Source of the DNA: Grammothele lineata | Taxonomy: Eukaryota; Basidiomycota; Agaricomycetes; Polyporales; Polyporaceae | NCBI GenBank assembly: GCA_002150815.3 | Contig: NDFF03000109.1 | Span: 248,001-312,000, forward strand | DNA: 64,000 bases | Direction: 5' to 3' | Shown here: piece by piece, positions 33,201 through 44,273 of the stretch | How positions within the stretch are numbered: the stretch's first letter is position 1 | Layout of the letters: the number at the start of each line of letters is the position of its first letter | The notes under the pieces: model-generated | The model's input: only the letters and a program-made list of their open reading frames with translations | Database searches by the model: none | Told to the model about the DNA's origin: nothing | Translations under genes and position numbers: made by a program

Positions 33201-34780
33201 CCATCAATAGGGTACGCAAACGAGGTAATGACACCGAATTCGAATTTCTCCTTTGCGTCATATCCGGGGACATTTAGTAGTGTCCTCCCCTCAAGCTGTT
33301 TTTGATCAACCTAAGAAGGGACGAGTGAACAGCTGAGATTTTAAGAAAAGAACCATTGAAACTACTCACCTCAAGATTTGAGAGCGTCGTGTTGAGCCTC
33401 ACACACCAGTTAACGAGACGGTTGGCGCGGTAAATGATGCCCTCTTCGTGGAGGCGACAGAAAGTCTCGATAACAGCTTTTGAGAGGCTCTGTGAATCAC
33501 GCGTCAATATAGGTATATGAAGGTTGGTGCATCGAACGTGGTTTGACCAAATTCCCAGAAATATAGCATGGGCTTCGATACAACGACCTATGCTCCCGAA
33601 CAACCCAATGGGAGCCCTAAAAAGAGGCATCTTCTGACCAGGGTGACGGACACGATCGCGACATAGGTCGGACGGTGCACAGCATGATGCTGTGACTAAC
33701 TTTCGAGAATGGCCGATGCATACAGGGAATTCCAATTGATTATGCGGAGTATGTTACGAAGTCTCACAGTGTAAGACTTCGCCACGGGACTGGAGGATTC
33801 GGATCGGAAAGAACGAACGGGTCGAGACAAACGCACCTCGTTCATGGTGAAAGCTACGCGATTCCAGTCATAACTGCCACCCAGTCTCCGAAGTTGATTG
33901 GTGATACGGCTCTGATAACTATTCCAGTATCAGCGCAGCACGACGCACCGTGACTCAACTTAACTCACTCTTCCTTCCACTCCCAAACCTTCTCAACGAA
34001 CTTCTCGCGTCCTAGGTCGTGCCGTGTGACACCAGTCTTGTAGAGGCGCTTCTCGACAACAGACTGGGTTGAGATACCTGCATGGTCGAAACCGGGGACG
34101 AACAGAGTCGTCTTTCCAAGCATACGATTCCTGGAAGGAGTGTGCATGAGAGGAATTGTGAAATAAATAGTGACTCGCACGACTTACCATCGAACCATGC
34201 AATCCTGGATAGCGACAGTAAGGGCATGCCCGATGTGGAGACTACCAGTCACGTTTGGTGGAGGAGAAGGGATCACGAAAATGCCCTCTGGTTTGACCTT
34301 GCCATCTTCGGTGAGTTGGGGGGAGAAGTAGCCCTGCGCGTCCCACCAGTCATACCATGCTGACTCGACGGCGATGGGGTTGTAGCTGTTCGCCATGGGC
34401 TGGGTCATGTCTTGCATGCGTCATGAGTCCGGCGCGAGACGCGTAGAGAGTCGCACTACAACAGGTGAACACACCTTTCTTTTCGCCCTTGGGCGTGGTG
34501 TTTACGAAGGGGGCCTCCTCTTCCTTCTCTTTCTCCTTCTTTGCCTTCTTCTCTCCGCCAGCAGGAGCAGAGGCGGCGACCTGTGCGGCCTTCGCAGCTT
34601 TGGCTGCTTTACGTGCCTCCGCCTCCTTCTGCTTTGCGAGCTTCTTCTCTGCAATTAATGCTTATGAAGACTGGATCGGGCTAATGAGGAGGAACACGTA
34701 CCGGCACTCTTGGTAATGGGCGGGGTCGGCGCGCCCTCCGCGGGCGTCGCGGGGGCGGCAGGGGTGGAGGACTCGGACAT
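30269..34780 (-). CDS. VAS1: Valyl-tRNA synthetase
   Basis: Class I aminoacyl-tRNA synthetase charging tRNA-Val in the cytosol and, in many fungi, mitochondria. The start [13 protein letters not shown] leads into a Lys/Glu-rich eukaryotic extension ([20 protein letters not shown]). The catalytic core has [28 protein letters not shown]-type [17 protein letters not shown] (HIGH motif), [29 protein letters not shown], VFWIxxMVxxG-like WVARMVLLG, and the KMSKS loop in [17 protein letters not shown]. The anticodon-binding region and a C-terminal coiled coil ([20 protein letters not shown], ending [10 protein letters not shown]) follow. The gene has many short introns and one 347-nt intron (33490-33836) between AFTMNE and [10 protein letters not shown]. 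No frame damage was seen. Length is about 1,050 aa, as expected. Confidence 0.92.
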
Positions 34781-35314
34781 GACTGCGACGGTCAAGTGCA
34801 GAGATCGCGAAGGGGGACGGTGGCGAAGGCGGAGGGCGATTAATCGATGCGCTGAGCGGAGCATGCAGCTGTATAATAAATAAAGTTGAAGACGAGTCAC
34901 GGCCCGATCGTCTTCAGATCGCACATCGTCCAAATCCTTATCTAATCTCGCCAGCTACAGTACGCGTCAAATCTCTCTAGTACAGTATCTACTCGTCTCA
35001 CTCAGTCGTCACCCGGAGTGCTATGTATGTTGAGGCCCTCTGGTCCTCGTTTAAATCGCTCGGGGTAGTTGTCGAATCCTCATGGGAGCACGCAGAATTC
35101 CGCCTATCCTAGAGGGGTATGTAGAAATGCCATTCCATAAGACAGGGTACATTCCTATCCTCATGCTCTTAGAACTTCACGCGCAGTACATACAGTAGGC
35201 CGACTATGAACGGCTGGGAAGCTGAGACGATGATACAGGGAAGATACGGGGGGTGAGCATATGTCAATACAGTGTGCGAGGCATCCAGTCCTTGGCATCT
35301 ACTAAACGTGCTGT
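34781..35314. other. Intergenic: promoter of valyl-tRNA synthetase and 3' flank of the BAR gene
   Basis: About 530 bp with no gene. A TATAATAAATAAA-like AT stretch lies at 34871-34884, about 90 bp upstream of the synthetase start. Confidence 0.4.
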
Positions 35315-36590
35315 TTAGTGGTCGCGAGACTTCCTGCTCAAAGAGTTAAGATGGCTATCGAGGGATGAAAGAAGGGAAGGCGGACCTGTATTCGCCTTCT
35401 GCGGCAACGCTCAGCTCTTCGATCTCTCCTTGAACCGAGGAAAGTGCCTCGGCGGCAGTAGCGTGGAACATAAGCTATCAAAGTGTGACAATCAACGATG
35501 TGAGCATGTCCACGCAGGTATAATATGTACCTGGGCTTTCGCAAGCTCGTTCAGGTTCTTCAGGGGCTCGGGCTGGATGATGGTGAGATGAAACTCCAAA
35601 AGATATCCGTCAACGACATACATTCTCCAAGACAGTCTTCATCAGAGTGATGGCGACTTCAGTTTTCTGCACTAGGTCATCCTCGGCGTTCTCAACCTCC
35701 AGACGGGCTGCTTCCTGCTTCGCCTGGCCTGCGGTCTTCAGCCTACAAACCGCAACATCAGTACGACAATCTAGAGGCTTCCCCTATCGATGACTTACGT
35801 TTGCTTCGCGGCGTCGAGCTCAAGCCGGCTAACACGAACAGCCTGGCGAGCTTTCATAGCGACATTGATGCTGGTGGTGAGCGTCGTCTGCCACGGAAGG
35901 AGGTAGCGCTCCCGGATGGCAATGTCCTGCTCGACACGCGCATCGGCGATCTTCTCCCAAGCGCCTGCGTACGCACCCAAGCCCTTCGCGAGCTTGTCGT
36001 CAGTGCTGCCCGCAGTCGCGTGCACAGCGGTAGCTGAGGCAGCCGCCTGGCGCGCAATTGCATGAGGGAGGGTCTTGTGCTGGGGCGTGGCTGCGGCGAC
36101 AGGGTCGGGGGTGGGGAGAGCGGTGCCCTTGAGGTTGGCGGCGGCGAAGTTGGTGATGCCATGGCCGATGGTGGTGCCAAACTCGGTGAGGGACTCTTGG
36201 ATCTGAACAGGGTAATCGTACGTCTCCGTCTCGTAAACCTTCGTAACCCTGAGTCGCAAGACGACGGAGGTAACCCTAAGTGAGTGGATGCGATCAACAA
36301 GACGCGGAAAGGAGAACGTACTTGAGGAGGGCGAGGTGGACGGCGCGGAGGCTGTCGACGCGGGCCTCGAGGTCCTTGTACTCTGGGTAGAGCAGGGGTC
36401 ATCGAGGCATTCCCACCGCGCGAGGAGGGAACGCACCCTGAGGGAGCTCAGTTATCTCCTCCGGTGCAACCTGGCCGAGCCGCTCCCGCGTTGCCTGCAC
36501 GCTCGACGAGAAGCCCTTTGCGAACTTGTTGGCGGATTGGCCGAGGTTGAGGCCGGCGAATCCGGATTGCAGCTTGCTCCAGCCGTCCAT
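35315..36590 (-). CDS. BAR-domain protein of the Gvp36-like fungal family
   Basis: BAR dimers sense or make membrane curvature in endocytosis and Golgi traffic. The N-terminus is MDGWSKLQSGFAGLNLGQSA followed by NKFAKGFSSSVQATRERLGQ, typical of the Gvp36-like family. The rest is nearly all helical: LTEFGTTIGHGITNFAAANLKG, GAYAGAWEKIADARVEQD, the conserved FLLPW-like RYLLPWQTTLTTSI, MKARQAVRVSRLELDAAKQ, KQEAARLEVENAEDDLVQK, and the tail MFHATAAEALSSVQGEIEEL. The last exon is tiny (EYRKSRDH), stop at 35315-35317. About six exons; the intron before the last was set by frame (donor GTCCGC, acceptor GAGCAG). It starts 250 bp from the divergent proteasome gene. Confidence 0.85.
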
Positions 36591-36840
36591 GTTGTGCAGA
36601 ATGTGTATTCAGGAGGAGAGAGATGGTGAAAGAGAGCAGTAGCGGACGCTGTGCACGCTGCGGGGCTCTGAATCCGAGACGACGGCCCAGCTCTAGCCTC
36701 TCTCGTCGAACGCGGTTAGGTCTCCGGGGTCCCACCCGACGCGCGTGCACTGACGCGGTCTCGAGACGCGTAACCGCTTCCAGTCTCCGTCCTCGTCCTC
36801 CTGTGCTAATTCCTCCATCCACTCATCTACCACCGACAGC

Positions 36841-37926
36841 ATGGCGGCTGCGTCAGTATACTCCGGTGCAGGATTTGACTTCTCAAACGAGATCAGGTGA
36901 GCAGGCAATCCATGCAACGGTGTCCATAGTCTGAGTCGGTCTATGTAGGAACACTTTCTTGACTGACCGCGGCATCCCTCTCCCTAAAGCTACCAGTACC
37001 GGTACTACCATCGTGGGCTGTCTCTTCAAAGATGGCATCATCCTTGGCGCGGATACACGAGCAACGGAGGGCCCCATTGTCGCAGACAAGAACTGCGAGA
37101 AGGTGCGCCGTTCTTCATGGCTTCAATGGTATAAGGGTCTAATGTCTTATAGATCCACTACATTACGGACAACATCCGCTGCTGTGGTGCCGGTACAGCA
37201 GCAGATACTGAATTTACTACTGCCCTCATCTCTTCCAATATGGAGCTCCATGCACTATCCACCGGCCGCAAGCCGCGCGTTGTGACCGCCATGACCATGC
37301 TCAAGCAGATGCTATTCCGGTATGCTCCCGATCTCCCTAGTATCCCTGCTCTCCTCTCATATCTCGGCCAGATACCAAGGACATGTCGGCGCGGCGCTTG
37401 TCCTTGGAGGTGTAGATGTTACCGGCCCCCAACTATTTACCATCCACCCACACGGTTCCACCGACAAGCTCCCTTACGTGACTATGGGCTCCGGAAGTCT
37501 GGCGGCGATGGCAGTATTCGAGGCGAAGTGGCAACCAGACATGGAGGTACGTACATCTTTAATGTCACGTTGCGTCTCGTTATTCCTGGGGCCCGCTGCT
37601 GCCATCCTGTTCGTGCTGACGCCACCCCCGCCCCCCAGCGTGCAGATGCCCTCGACCTGGTGTGCGCCGCAATATCCGCGGGTATCTTCAACGACCTCGG
37701 CTCCGGTTCGAACGTCGACGCGTGCGTGATCACCGCCTCGCACACGGAGATGCTCCGCAACTTCGTCAAGCCCAACGAGCGTGTCCAGAAGGAGCGCACG
37801 TACAAGTTCCGCCGCGGCACGACCGAGTTCAAGAAGGAGGAGATCCGCTCGCTTGTCGTCGAAGAGGACATCACGTTCATCTCAGGCGGCAGGGGTGCCG
37901 AGGGCGAGGCGATGGACACGAGCTAG
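36841..37926 (+). CDS. PUP1: Proteasome subunit beta type-7 (beta-2, trypsin-like)
   Basis: Catalytic beta-2 subunit of the 20S core, cleaving after basic residues. Exon 1 starts [18 protein letters not shown] at 36841; exon 2 reads [23 protein letters not shown]. Autocleavage before TGTTIVG would expose the catalytic Thr1. Downstream family blocks are [74 protein letters not shown] [27 protein letters not shown] and a C-terminal beta-2 tail ([16 protein letters not shown] then [15 protein letters not shown]). Introns are short; the frame is intact to the stop at 37924-37926. Divergent from the BAR gene. Confidence 0.92.
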
Positions 37927-38218
37927 ATGGGCAGTGGAGGCGAGCGCATGGGGGGCGTGAAGGAGGGGGCGCGGTGGGCTGGATGAATGTACGTTGTAAT
38001 TGTACTCTCGGATGACACGCTTTCGAACTGCATTCTGCGTGTGCCGAACCGTGTGTCCCCTCACCTCGAGACGCATGGACAGTCCCGCTGTCGCGTTGAC
38101 CCGCTTCAGCTTCGGCGTCGGTTCCCGGCTCCCTGCAGTTTCACTTTGAGAATTTATGCTCTTCACAGGCGAGTAGTCCTAGTTCCCGTCCCTCTTCCTA
38201 GTGCTGGCCTGTCATCTG

Positions 38219-39987
38219 ATGTCCCTTCTACAGATCGACAGTATCCTGCGTCGCTGGTTGGTAACACACAACGTATACGTTGACTTTCTTCCTCTAGACC
38301 AGCCGTGGCCTATTCAAGTGGCTAACGTAGCTCGGTACCTCGACGGGGACGCTCGTCTGGCGACAGCGAGGCTGAATGTGGACTTCGTAGACGCTGTTTG
38401 TGCGCGTGCACAAGGCCGCAAGGGAGACCTGGGCCCGCCTTTTCCTTGGACCACTCTCTTCGCATCCATCGTTGAAGAGTTCCTCTCAAATGCGGTCGTG
38501 TAGTACGTGATCCACTTGCTGCACTCGCGTCTGTGCTCACATGATGACCCACAAGTTTTGACTGTGACTATATCAAACATCGTGAAGATGCGTCATGCCA
38601 GATGAACACGGAAACGCAAAGGTGTAACGTTTACACGCCAACAAGGGGCAGAGCCTCTCTCCTCGTACTCGTCGAAGTACAAGATCCTCGTGCGACCTGC
38701 TTCCTTCTCTTAGTCCTAACGCAGTCGCTTACTAGTCGTCAATCATTTCTCCAGCTCCTCAGATTCAAGCCGACTGTGGGCGTGGTTTGAGGAAGACGCA
38801 CCGAGATTCTACCCACGCCTCCCGTACGCGTGAATCCAATCTAGACTGGGCCTCGTGTTCAGAGGGCAGTGCCATATCGATCAAGGATCTCAAGTTCCCC
38901 GGATATCCTCCAGCCGCCATAGAGGACGAAATCGAAGACTGTGAAGATGACGATTATAGCGTAGAGGTTAACATTCAGGACAATGTTCCACTGCCATCAA
39001 TCATCTCTAAGCATGCTGCCACAACTGATTTCGTATCCGCCTCGAGCGGCTGCAGTGAGGCCACGTCTAGCGATCGTGGCAGCACGTCATCAACGTTGTC
39101 CCACTCCGAATGCTCGTCGAGCTCCTCGGAATCAGACCATTCACCCAACCTAGGTCCTCTTTACGAACATACGACGCCTGCAGCTCTCCAGCGACACCTC
39201 CTACCCACGCCGTTCCATCCCCTCCCGTTGGCGCCCCTCCTGTGTGTTGCAGATGAAGGCAACATCCTACCCCTCATGTGCAGCGCGTTGCAACAGCGCC
39301 ACGCACTCGGGCTCGCAGTTCCTGTGGTCGGAATCCTCCTTCCTCGCGATCTCTCCGAAAACGCCCGATGTGAAGTCTTGTTCGGCTGGATCGAACGACA
39401 TCCGCGCGACGGATACGAACTGGTGGGTACTAGTTTGTACGCTCCACAGTAATAGCCACCTAACATTCCCTCAAAAGCCACGTACGCACATTGTAGCACG
39501 CGCTACACCGGGAGTAGTGGAATCGGACACCATCTTCGATCTCGAATCCCGCGAGAGCCTATCGCGTCTTGCAAGCTTCCTCTCAAACCTGGGCGCGCAC
39601 TCCGAAGGAGTCCGGTACCCAGCATTCTGTCGCGAGGATGACTGTATCCCTTGGTGGAGAGCGGACTGCGACTACGACTCAAGTTCGAGACCGGGTTCTC
39701 TGGAGGAGCGCGTGCTGTTGTGGGCGCGCGAGGTCGATATGCAAGAGTGAGTAATACGTTGCCTTCGGACATATCATGTGTGCTTATGGGGCGTGCGCAG
39801 AGAGCCGGATGAACCTATCGATGATACCCATGTCTGCGATGAAATGTTCTTGACGCCGGATGTGTACGATCACGACTTCCCCGCCCAGCAGCCTTACCAA
39901 CATCCCGATGTCAACAGCATTCCCGGGCCATTGTTCAAGCTACTGCGAGCAGCATTGAAAGGGCTATCGCTAGAAGGCTATACGTAG
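38219..39987 (+). CDS. Uncharacterised acidic, Ser-rich protein
   Basis: Exon 1 (38219-38502) starts MSLLQIDSILRRWLVTHNVY and contains RYLDGDARLATARLNVDFVD and WTTLFASIVEEFLSN. Exon 2 (38556-38621) reads YFDCDYIKHREDASCQMN. After an unresolved stretch, a long exon carries acidic (EDEIEDCEDDDYSVEV) and Ser-rich (SSSSSESDHSPNLG) runs, then LPLAPLLCVADEGNILPLM and VGILLPRDLSENARCEVLFGW. Later exons give SDTIFDLESRESLSRLASFL, LLWAREVDMQE and FKLLRAALKGLSLEGYT. No domain recognised. Codon-like composition and multi-exon continuity argue for a real gene, but the exons between 38622 and 38830 are uncertain. Confidence 0.6.
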
Positions 39988-40070
39988 CAACTAGGTATGC
40001 GGCTTTCTTGGTAAATACACGGATTTGTATACACACTACGGATGTTCGCTCGGTCGCTCATTGTGTATTC

Positions 40071-40886
40071 TCACCTGTGCCCATGCCATGAATCTACATC
40101 TACGTTATCTTCCACCTCTTTTGCATGTCTCCAGACCTCCTTCGCACACCCATCCAGTAACCACATCGCGTAGACTCTATGCGCTCTGAGGACCCACTTC
40201 GGGATGATCTTTTGCTCCTCCCCTTCCTCGTGCACCCACATATAGTCATGTGCCGCTGAGAAGCACACTTCTACACACCCATCCTTGTCCACGTCTCCTC
40301 CCACACCGAACTCGTGTCTCCCGCCATTCATCAACCGCCACGGGTACCCCCACCGCGCGATCGTCTCGAAGAACGTCACCGGCCCCCGGGGGAGCGCCCA
40401 CGAGACGAGCAATGGCGACCCGGGCGCTGGCGGGCGAATGACGGAAAAACCGCCATGGAGGAGCTCCTGCCCCCGCGCGAAGCCTTGTTCTCCAAGATCC
40501 CCACACCCGCGGAAGAAGCCACCAAAGAGGCGACCCTCGAACTTGATCGCGGGATGCTGGAGGAACGTGCGCGCCCAGGCTTCTTCGAGGCTTTGCGCTG
40601 GCGTTCGGCCCTCCGACTCCTTCGCTGAGGTCGAGGGAGAAGACGAGGTCGCGAGGAGCCCGCGGACGGGCACGCGCGCGGTGAAGATATCGACGTAAGC
40701 TGTACGCTGGGCCGTGGGATCGGTGGGGGTATCCAGTTCGCGCGTGGAGGATGCCTCGGGGGCGCAGCGCGGGTATCGCGCCTCGAGTTCGGCGGCGGTA
40801 CGATGGTAAACGTAGAGTACCGGAGGTGTGGCAAGCACTGTTCCCCCGAGAACAAGGCGCGACATGCTTCTGAGTGCTGGGGTCAT
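40071..40886 (-). CDS. Uncharacterised single-exon membrane-anchored protein (271 aa)
   Basis: Uninterrupted frame from MTPALRSMSRLVLGG to SWHGHR. A single N-terminal membrane span is likely (LVLGGTVLATPPVLYVY), followed by a soluble domain with ARTFLQHPAIKFEGRLFG, GGFSVIRPPAPGSPLLVSW, FFETIARWGYPWRLMNGGRH and EVCFSAAHDYMWVHEE. The domain is rich in Trp, Gly and aromatic residues, as in small lipid-handling or DUF1990-type folds, but I cannot assign a family. The strong codon bias and lack of introns are notable next to multi-exon neighbours. Confidence 0.65.
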   Translation of the reverse strand: MTPALRSMSRLVLGGTVLATPPVLYVYHRTAAELEARYPRCAPEASSTRELDTPTDPTAQRTAYVDIFTARVPVRGLLATSSSPSTSAKESEGRTPAQSLEEAWARTFLQHPAIKFEGRLFGGFFRGCGDLGEQGFARGQELLHGGFSVIRPPAPGSPLLVSWALPRGPVTFFETIARWGYPWRLMNGGRHEFGVGGDVDKDGCVEVCFSAAHDYMWVHEEGEEQKIIPKWVLRAHRVYAMWLLDGCAKEVWRHAKEVEDNVDVDSWHGHR

Positions 40887-41339
40887 AGCGTACGAAGGGC
40901 CTTGCAGAAAGGAAGGGGGTGTCGTGCGTCGGGGAGGAGTCTGCTACATACGTGTGTGCGCCACGCGTACGGGGAATCTCAGAGTTTTGAACGCTGACCC
41001 TGAAGCACCGAAACTAGTGAAGACAAAGTGCCTTGATGCCGCATCCGTCACTGCCCGAGTCCTGTGACTGCGCCGGAGATCCACGGAACTTTGTAATATC
41101 CTGGCAAGTGAAAGAGGCGATAATAGGCCGGCAATTTCAAGTTCGAGCTATGATATATGTGCTGAAGGTGCGAAGAGGACTTAAACTGGTACGCTCACCG
41201 GAAACACGGTACTCAAGGTGACCAGTGAAGCTCGTTGCTGTCCGGCTGGGTTGTTATGTCGAGAGACGTCATTGTAATTATATCGCTGAATATGACATAG
41301 TTGTCCTGAGCTGAAGTTGAGGCTGGACGGAGCTAAACG
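40887..41339. other. Intergenic before the DNA transposon
   Basis: No gene is visible between the single-exon gene and the transposon target duplication. Confidence 0.4.
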
Positions 41340-41346
41340 CGTGTAC

Positions 41347-43109
41347 TGGGGACTGGCAGCGCCCGCTAGCCGGCGTCCAGCTGATGGGAATTGGCGCCAG
41401 CGGCAACGGAGAGATTGGACGAGTTATCTTTGAAGATAACAAGAGAGACGGCACGTGCCCTTGGTTTCATCAATGCGGCTGGACGGGAGTCCAGACCTCG
41501 GTCCTCCGCTTATCCTTAGCGCTGCGAGCCGAGGAAGGATCTGTACGTACGAGATAAAACTCGCTTGAGCCGCCTCCTTCGGCTGCTCTCGCTCCAGCCA
41601 CCAAATGCAAGATTAGGTGGCAAACTCTCGTTCTCGAGCACATATGCCCTGGAATTACACGATCTGATTTCTACATAGCTAGTTTGACTTTAACACAGAA
41701 TTTCATGGGTCACAGGGAAGAATTGGCTGGGGGAAAAGTGTATCGACTATATGTGGCTGTGGCTATGAGTGAAGGTACAACACACAAAAAAATTTACGCT
41801 AAGCAGAGTGGGAAACTATGAGCAGAAGCATAGTGGTTTTACCTGTCTCATACTTGAAAGGGTCACCGCCCATCATGCGGCTGGGCATTAGAGCAAAGTG
41901 TAGCCATGGCCTTCTCGACATCACACCGGGGGCATGGGTCGGTGTGACGAGGCGTTATATGGCGCGTACACGTTGATCAGTGACAAAATGGGGTTAGGGG
42001 CATGCACGGTACAATACATGGATCATATGATAAATAGGATAGTGATATGACCATCGAGTGACACAGCGTCATACAGAGAACGCACAGGTTGAGCCACACA
42101 TGTACGATTAGTGTATGACGACGGAGGTTACTGGAAAAACACAATGTTTATGGCAGGATGTTGAATCTCAGTTCTGAAGACAACCAGCCATGTCTTGGCC
42201 CCATGACCGCTGGGGAAGGTGCCTTATCTGTATCATATTTCTTGAGTAAACACAGTGGCATCCTTCGTCATACGCTAATCGTATATATGTGGCTCAGCCC
42301 GTATATTCTCTGTATGACGCCGTGCCACTCAATGGTCATATTGAAATCCTATTTATCATACGATCCATGTATTGTACCGTGCATGCCCCTAACCCCATTT
42401 TGTCACTGATCAACGTGTACACGCCGTATAACGCCTCGTCACACCGGCCCATGCCCCCGGTGTCAATGGCGCCTCAGGAGTCCGACTCACCGGCGGCTGC
42501 TGACGCCTCGTGACTGCAAGCGCCGAAAATTGCCTTTCTGAGGGGCGTCTACGCAGTGTCTACGTAGCGCAAGGTGTTCACTGATCGCCATGAATCTCGC
42601 GACACAGTCCCTTTCTCGCAGGAATTCTTGTAGATTTACGATGAGGGGAAGCAGGGCTTGGATTCTATAAGACAGATTTTATTTCGCGTTTTTCTCTAGT
42701 TCCAGGGCTTCCGAGGAAAATCCGTCTTATACATTTGTGGAGTTCGTCTGTAGCTACAATATGACGCCTCTTCCAGCATGATTGGCCAGCCCCTGTATCA
42801 TATTCATAGACCGAAAGTCGTAGCCACCACCTCAGACCCCGGCAAGGGTGTTGCGTGGACGCGAGTGGTAGCCGCGTTCGAGCCACGTGGCTGGGCAAGC
42901 CACGTGGATTGATCCGGAATTGATGCCCAGGTGCTCGGTTGTTTCCTTGGTCTGGGCCAATCCGCCGGCCATTTCGGCGACGACAATCTCTCGAAGATGC
43001 CGAAGATGCCGGATGCCCGCCTTGATTATCTCCTCTTCGCTAACTCAAGACGCTTGCAAGGCGCTCGGACGGCGCTTCAGCCCGCTTAGGCGGGCGCTGC
43101 CAGTCCCCA
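41347..43109. mobile_element. DNA transposon, 1763 bp, 20-bp TIRs and 7-bp target duplication
   Basis: The ends 41347-41366 (TGGGGACTGGCAGCGCCCGC) and 43090-43109 are perfect reverse complements. CGTGTAC flanks both sides (41340-41346 and 43110-43116), a 7-bp target-site duplication. The interior has no long transposase frame; the best minus-strand piece, near 42800-43000 (VAEMAGGLAQTKETTEHLG), is too short and broken to classify. It also holds a large palindrome and a pair of AGCCACGTGG words near 42890-42907. It is best seen as a non-autonomous or decayed element. The TSD length is nearest to hAT-type insertion (usually 8 bp), but family is undecided. Confidence 0.82.
41916..42467. repeat. 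Large near-palindrome: arms of about 220 bp around a loop of about 110 bp
   Basis: Positions 41916-42142 pair with 42250-42467 as reverse complements at roughly 85-90 per cent by eye. The best blocks are long and perfect, for example from ACACGTTGATCAG through GGTTAGGGGCATG to ATACATGGATC. Differences include transition-type changes and a few small mismatches. Folded, it would make a very long hairpin in DNA or RNA. It lies wholly inside the transposon. Confidence 0.85.
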
Positions 43110-43116
43110 CGTGTAC

Positions 43117-44273
43117 TAGGCGGGAATGTGGACGGTTGGATTGATCGTACTTAACGGTGGCGAGGCTGCTTTGTCATCAGCGATGACGAGGTCTGCTCGG
43201 GCGGTTACCAGACAACTCTTGCATCCGATCCTCAACAGCAGTGAACTGAGAGTCGTATTCTTTCCCAGACTTGGATTTTTCCAAAGCTATTTGCCTTTCT
43301 CATGAGGGCCATTATTGATCTCGTGAGGTCCACATACCACATGGATAAGACAGCTCGTCCAGAGACTGCAGCCGAGGCTCGATTCCTTCAAAAGTCAACG
43401 CGCCGCTCAGAACGTTAGGGTGACACAAGAATCAGGCCGATCCACTCCTATATTCAGACGGCTTCTGGGCGACTAGGACTGGTGAGTAATCTGCCTCGAG
43501 CACTTTCTGGCTTTCTATTAACAGTGACGTATGTCCGAGAGGTAGAATCGAGTCCGCAGTTTCGCTGACTTATCGGATACGACTCAATTGCGGACGAGCT
43601 CCTTCTGCATGGCCGTGATAATACGTGTGGTGAGCTTTCGCGTAGAGTCGTAAAAACCTTCGCGACGTTGCCCAAGAAGGGAAGCGTTTGTGTCGTTGTC
43701 AAAACCACCTCACCGGCATCGCGGGCATCGGAGTCGGCTTCCCGACGGCACCGGACATCCAAGGGTATGTGACGGCAGATGCTCCTTCTTCGCCCGTTGA
43801 CCCACCTAGGACCCACTTTCACACCTTTTGCTGACTACGTACGTAGACTTGCCTCGTGCTCTATCTCTACCACCTCAGTCACCATCAAAGAAAACTTACG
43901 ACGGCGGTGGTGACAATTCGCAGGGAACTGCGGCCGTTCGCTCTCTTGGGACCATGAGACCTCTGCATTCAGTCTTCTTGATCGGAGCTGAACGTTCCAA
44001 AGTGAAGTCTCGAATACCATTGCCGACACCATCCTGGTCACGGAATTGAGTAAGATTCGTTGGAGTTGGTGTCGCCAATACCGCAAGAAGGTTGGTGCAC
44101 TCGGCGTACGCCCGAAGTGACGTGTCGAACTCGGAACAGCATAGTCGAAGGGAGGCCCAGCTTTCTCTATAATTACTTCGTCAGTGGTAGGCCTGGGGTG
44201 GCTACAACAGTCGCCTTCGAACACACTGCTCTCCCATTCAACTGACCGCACAACTCATACACCGCTGTAGATC
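43117..44273. other. Intergenic between transposon and FMO1
   Basis: No gene, motif or repeat that I can support in this stretch of about 1.15 kb. Confidence 0.4.

Noticed and set aside
41990..42000. GGTTAGGGG, a telomere-like word in the palindrome
   Set aside because: A single occurrence per arm; no array, so not telomeric.
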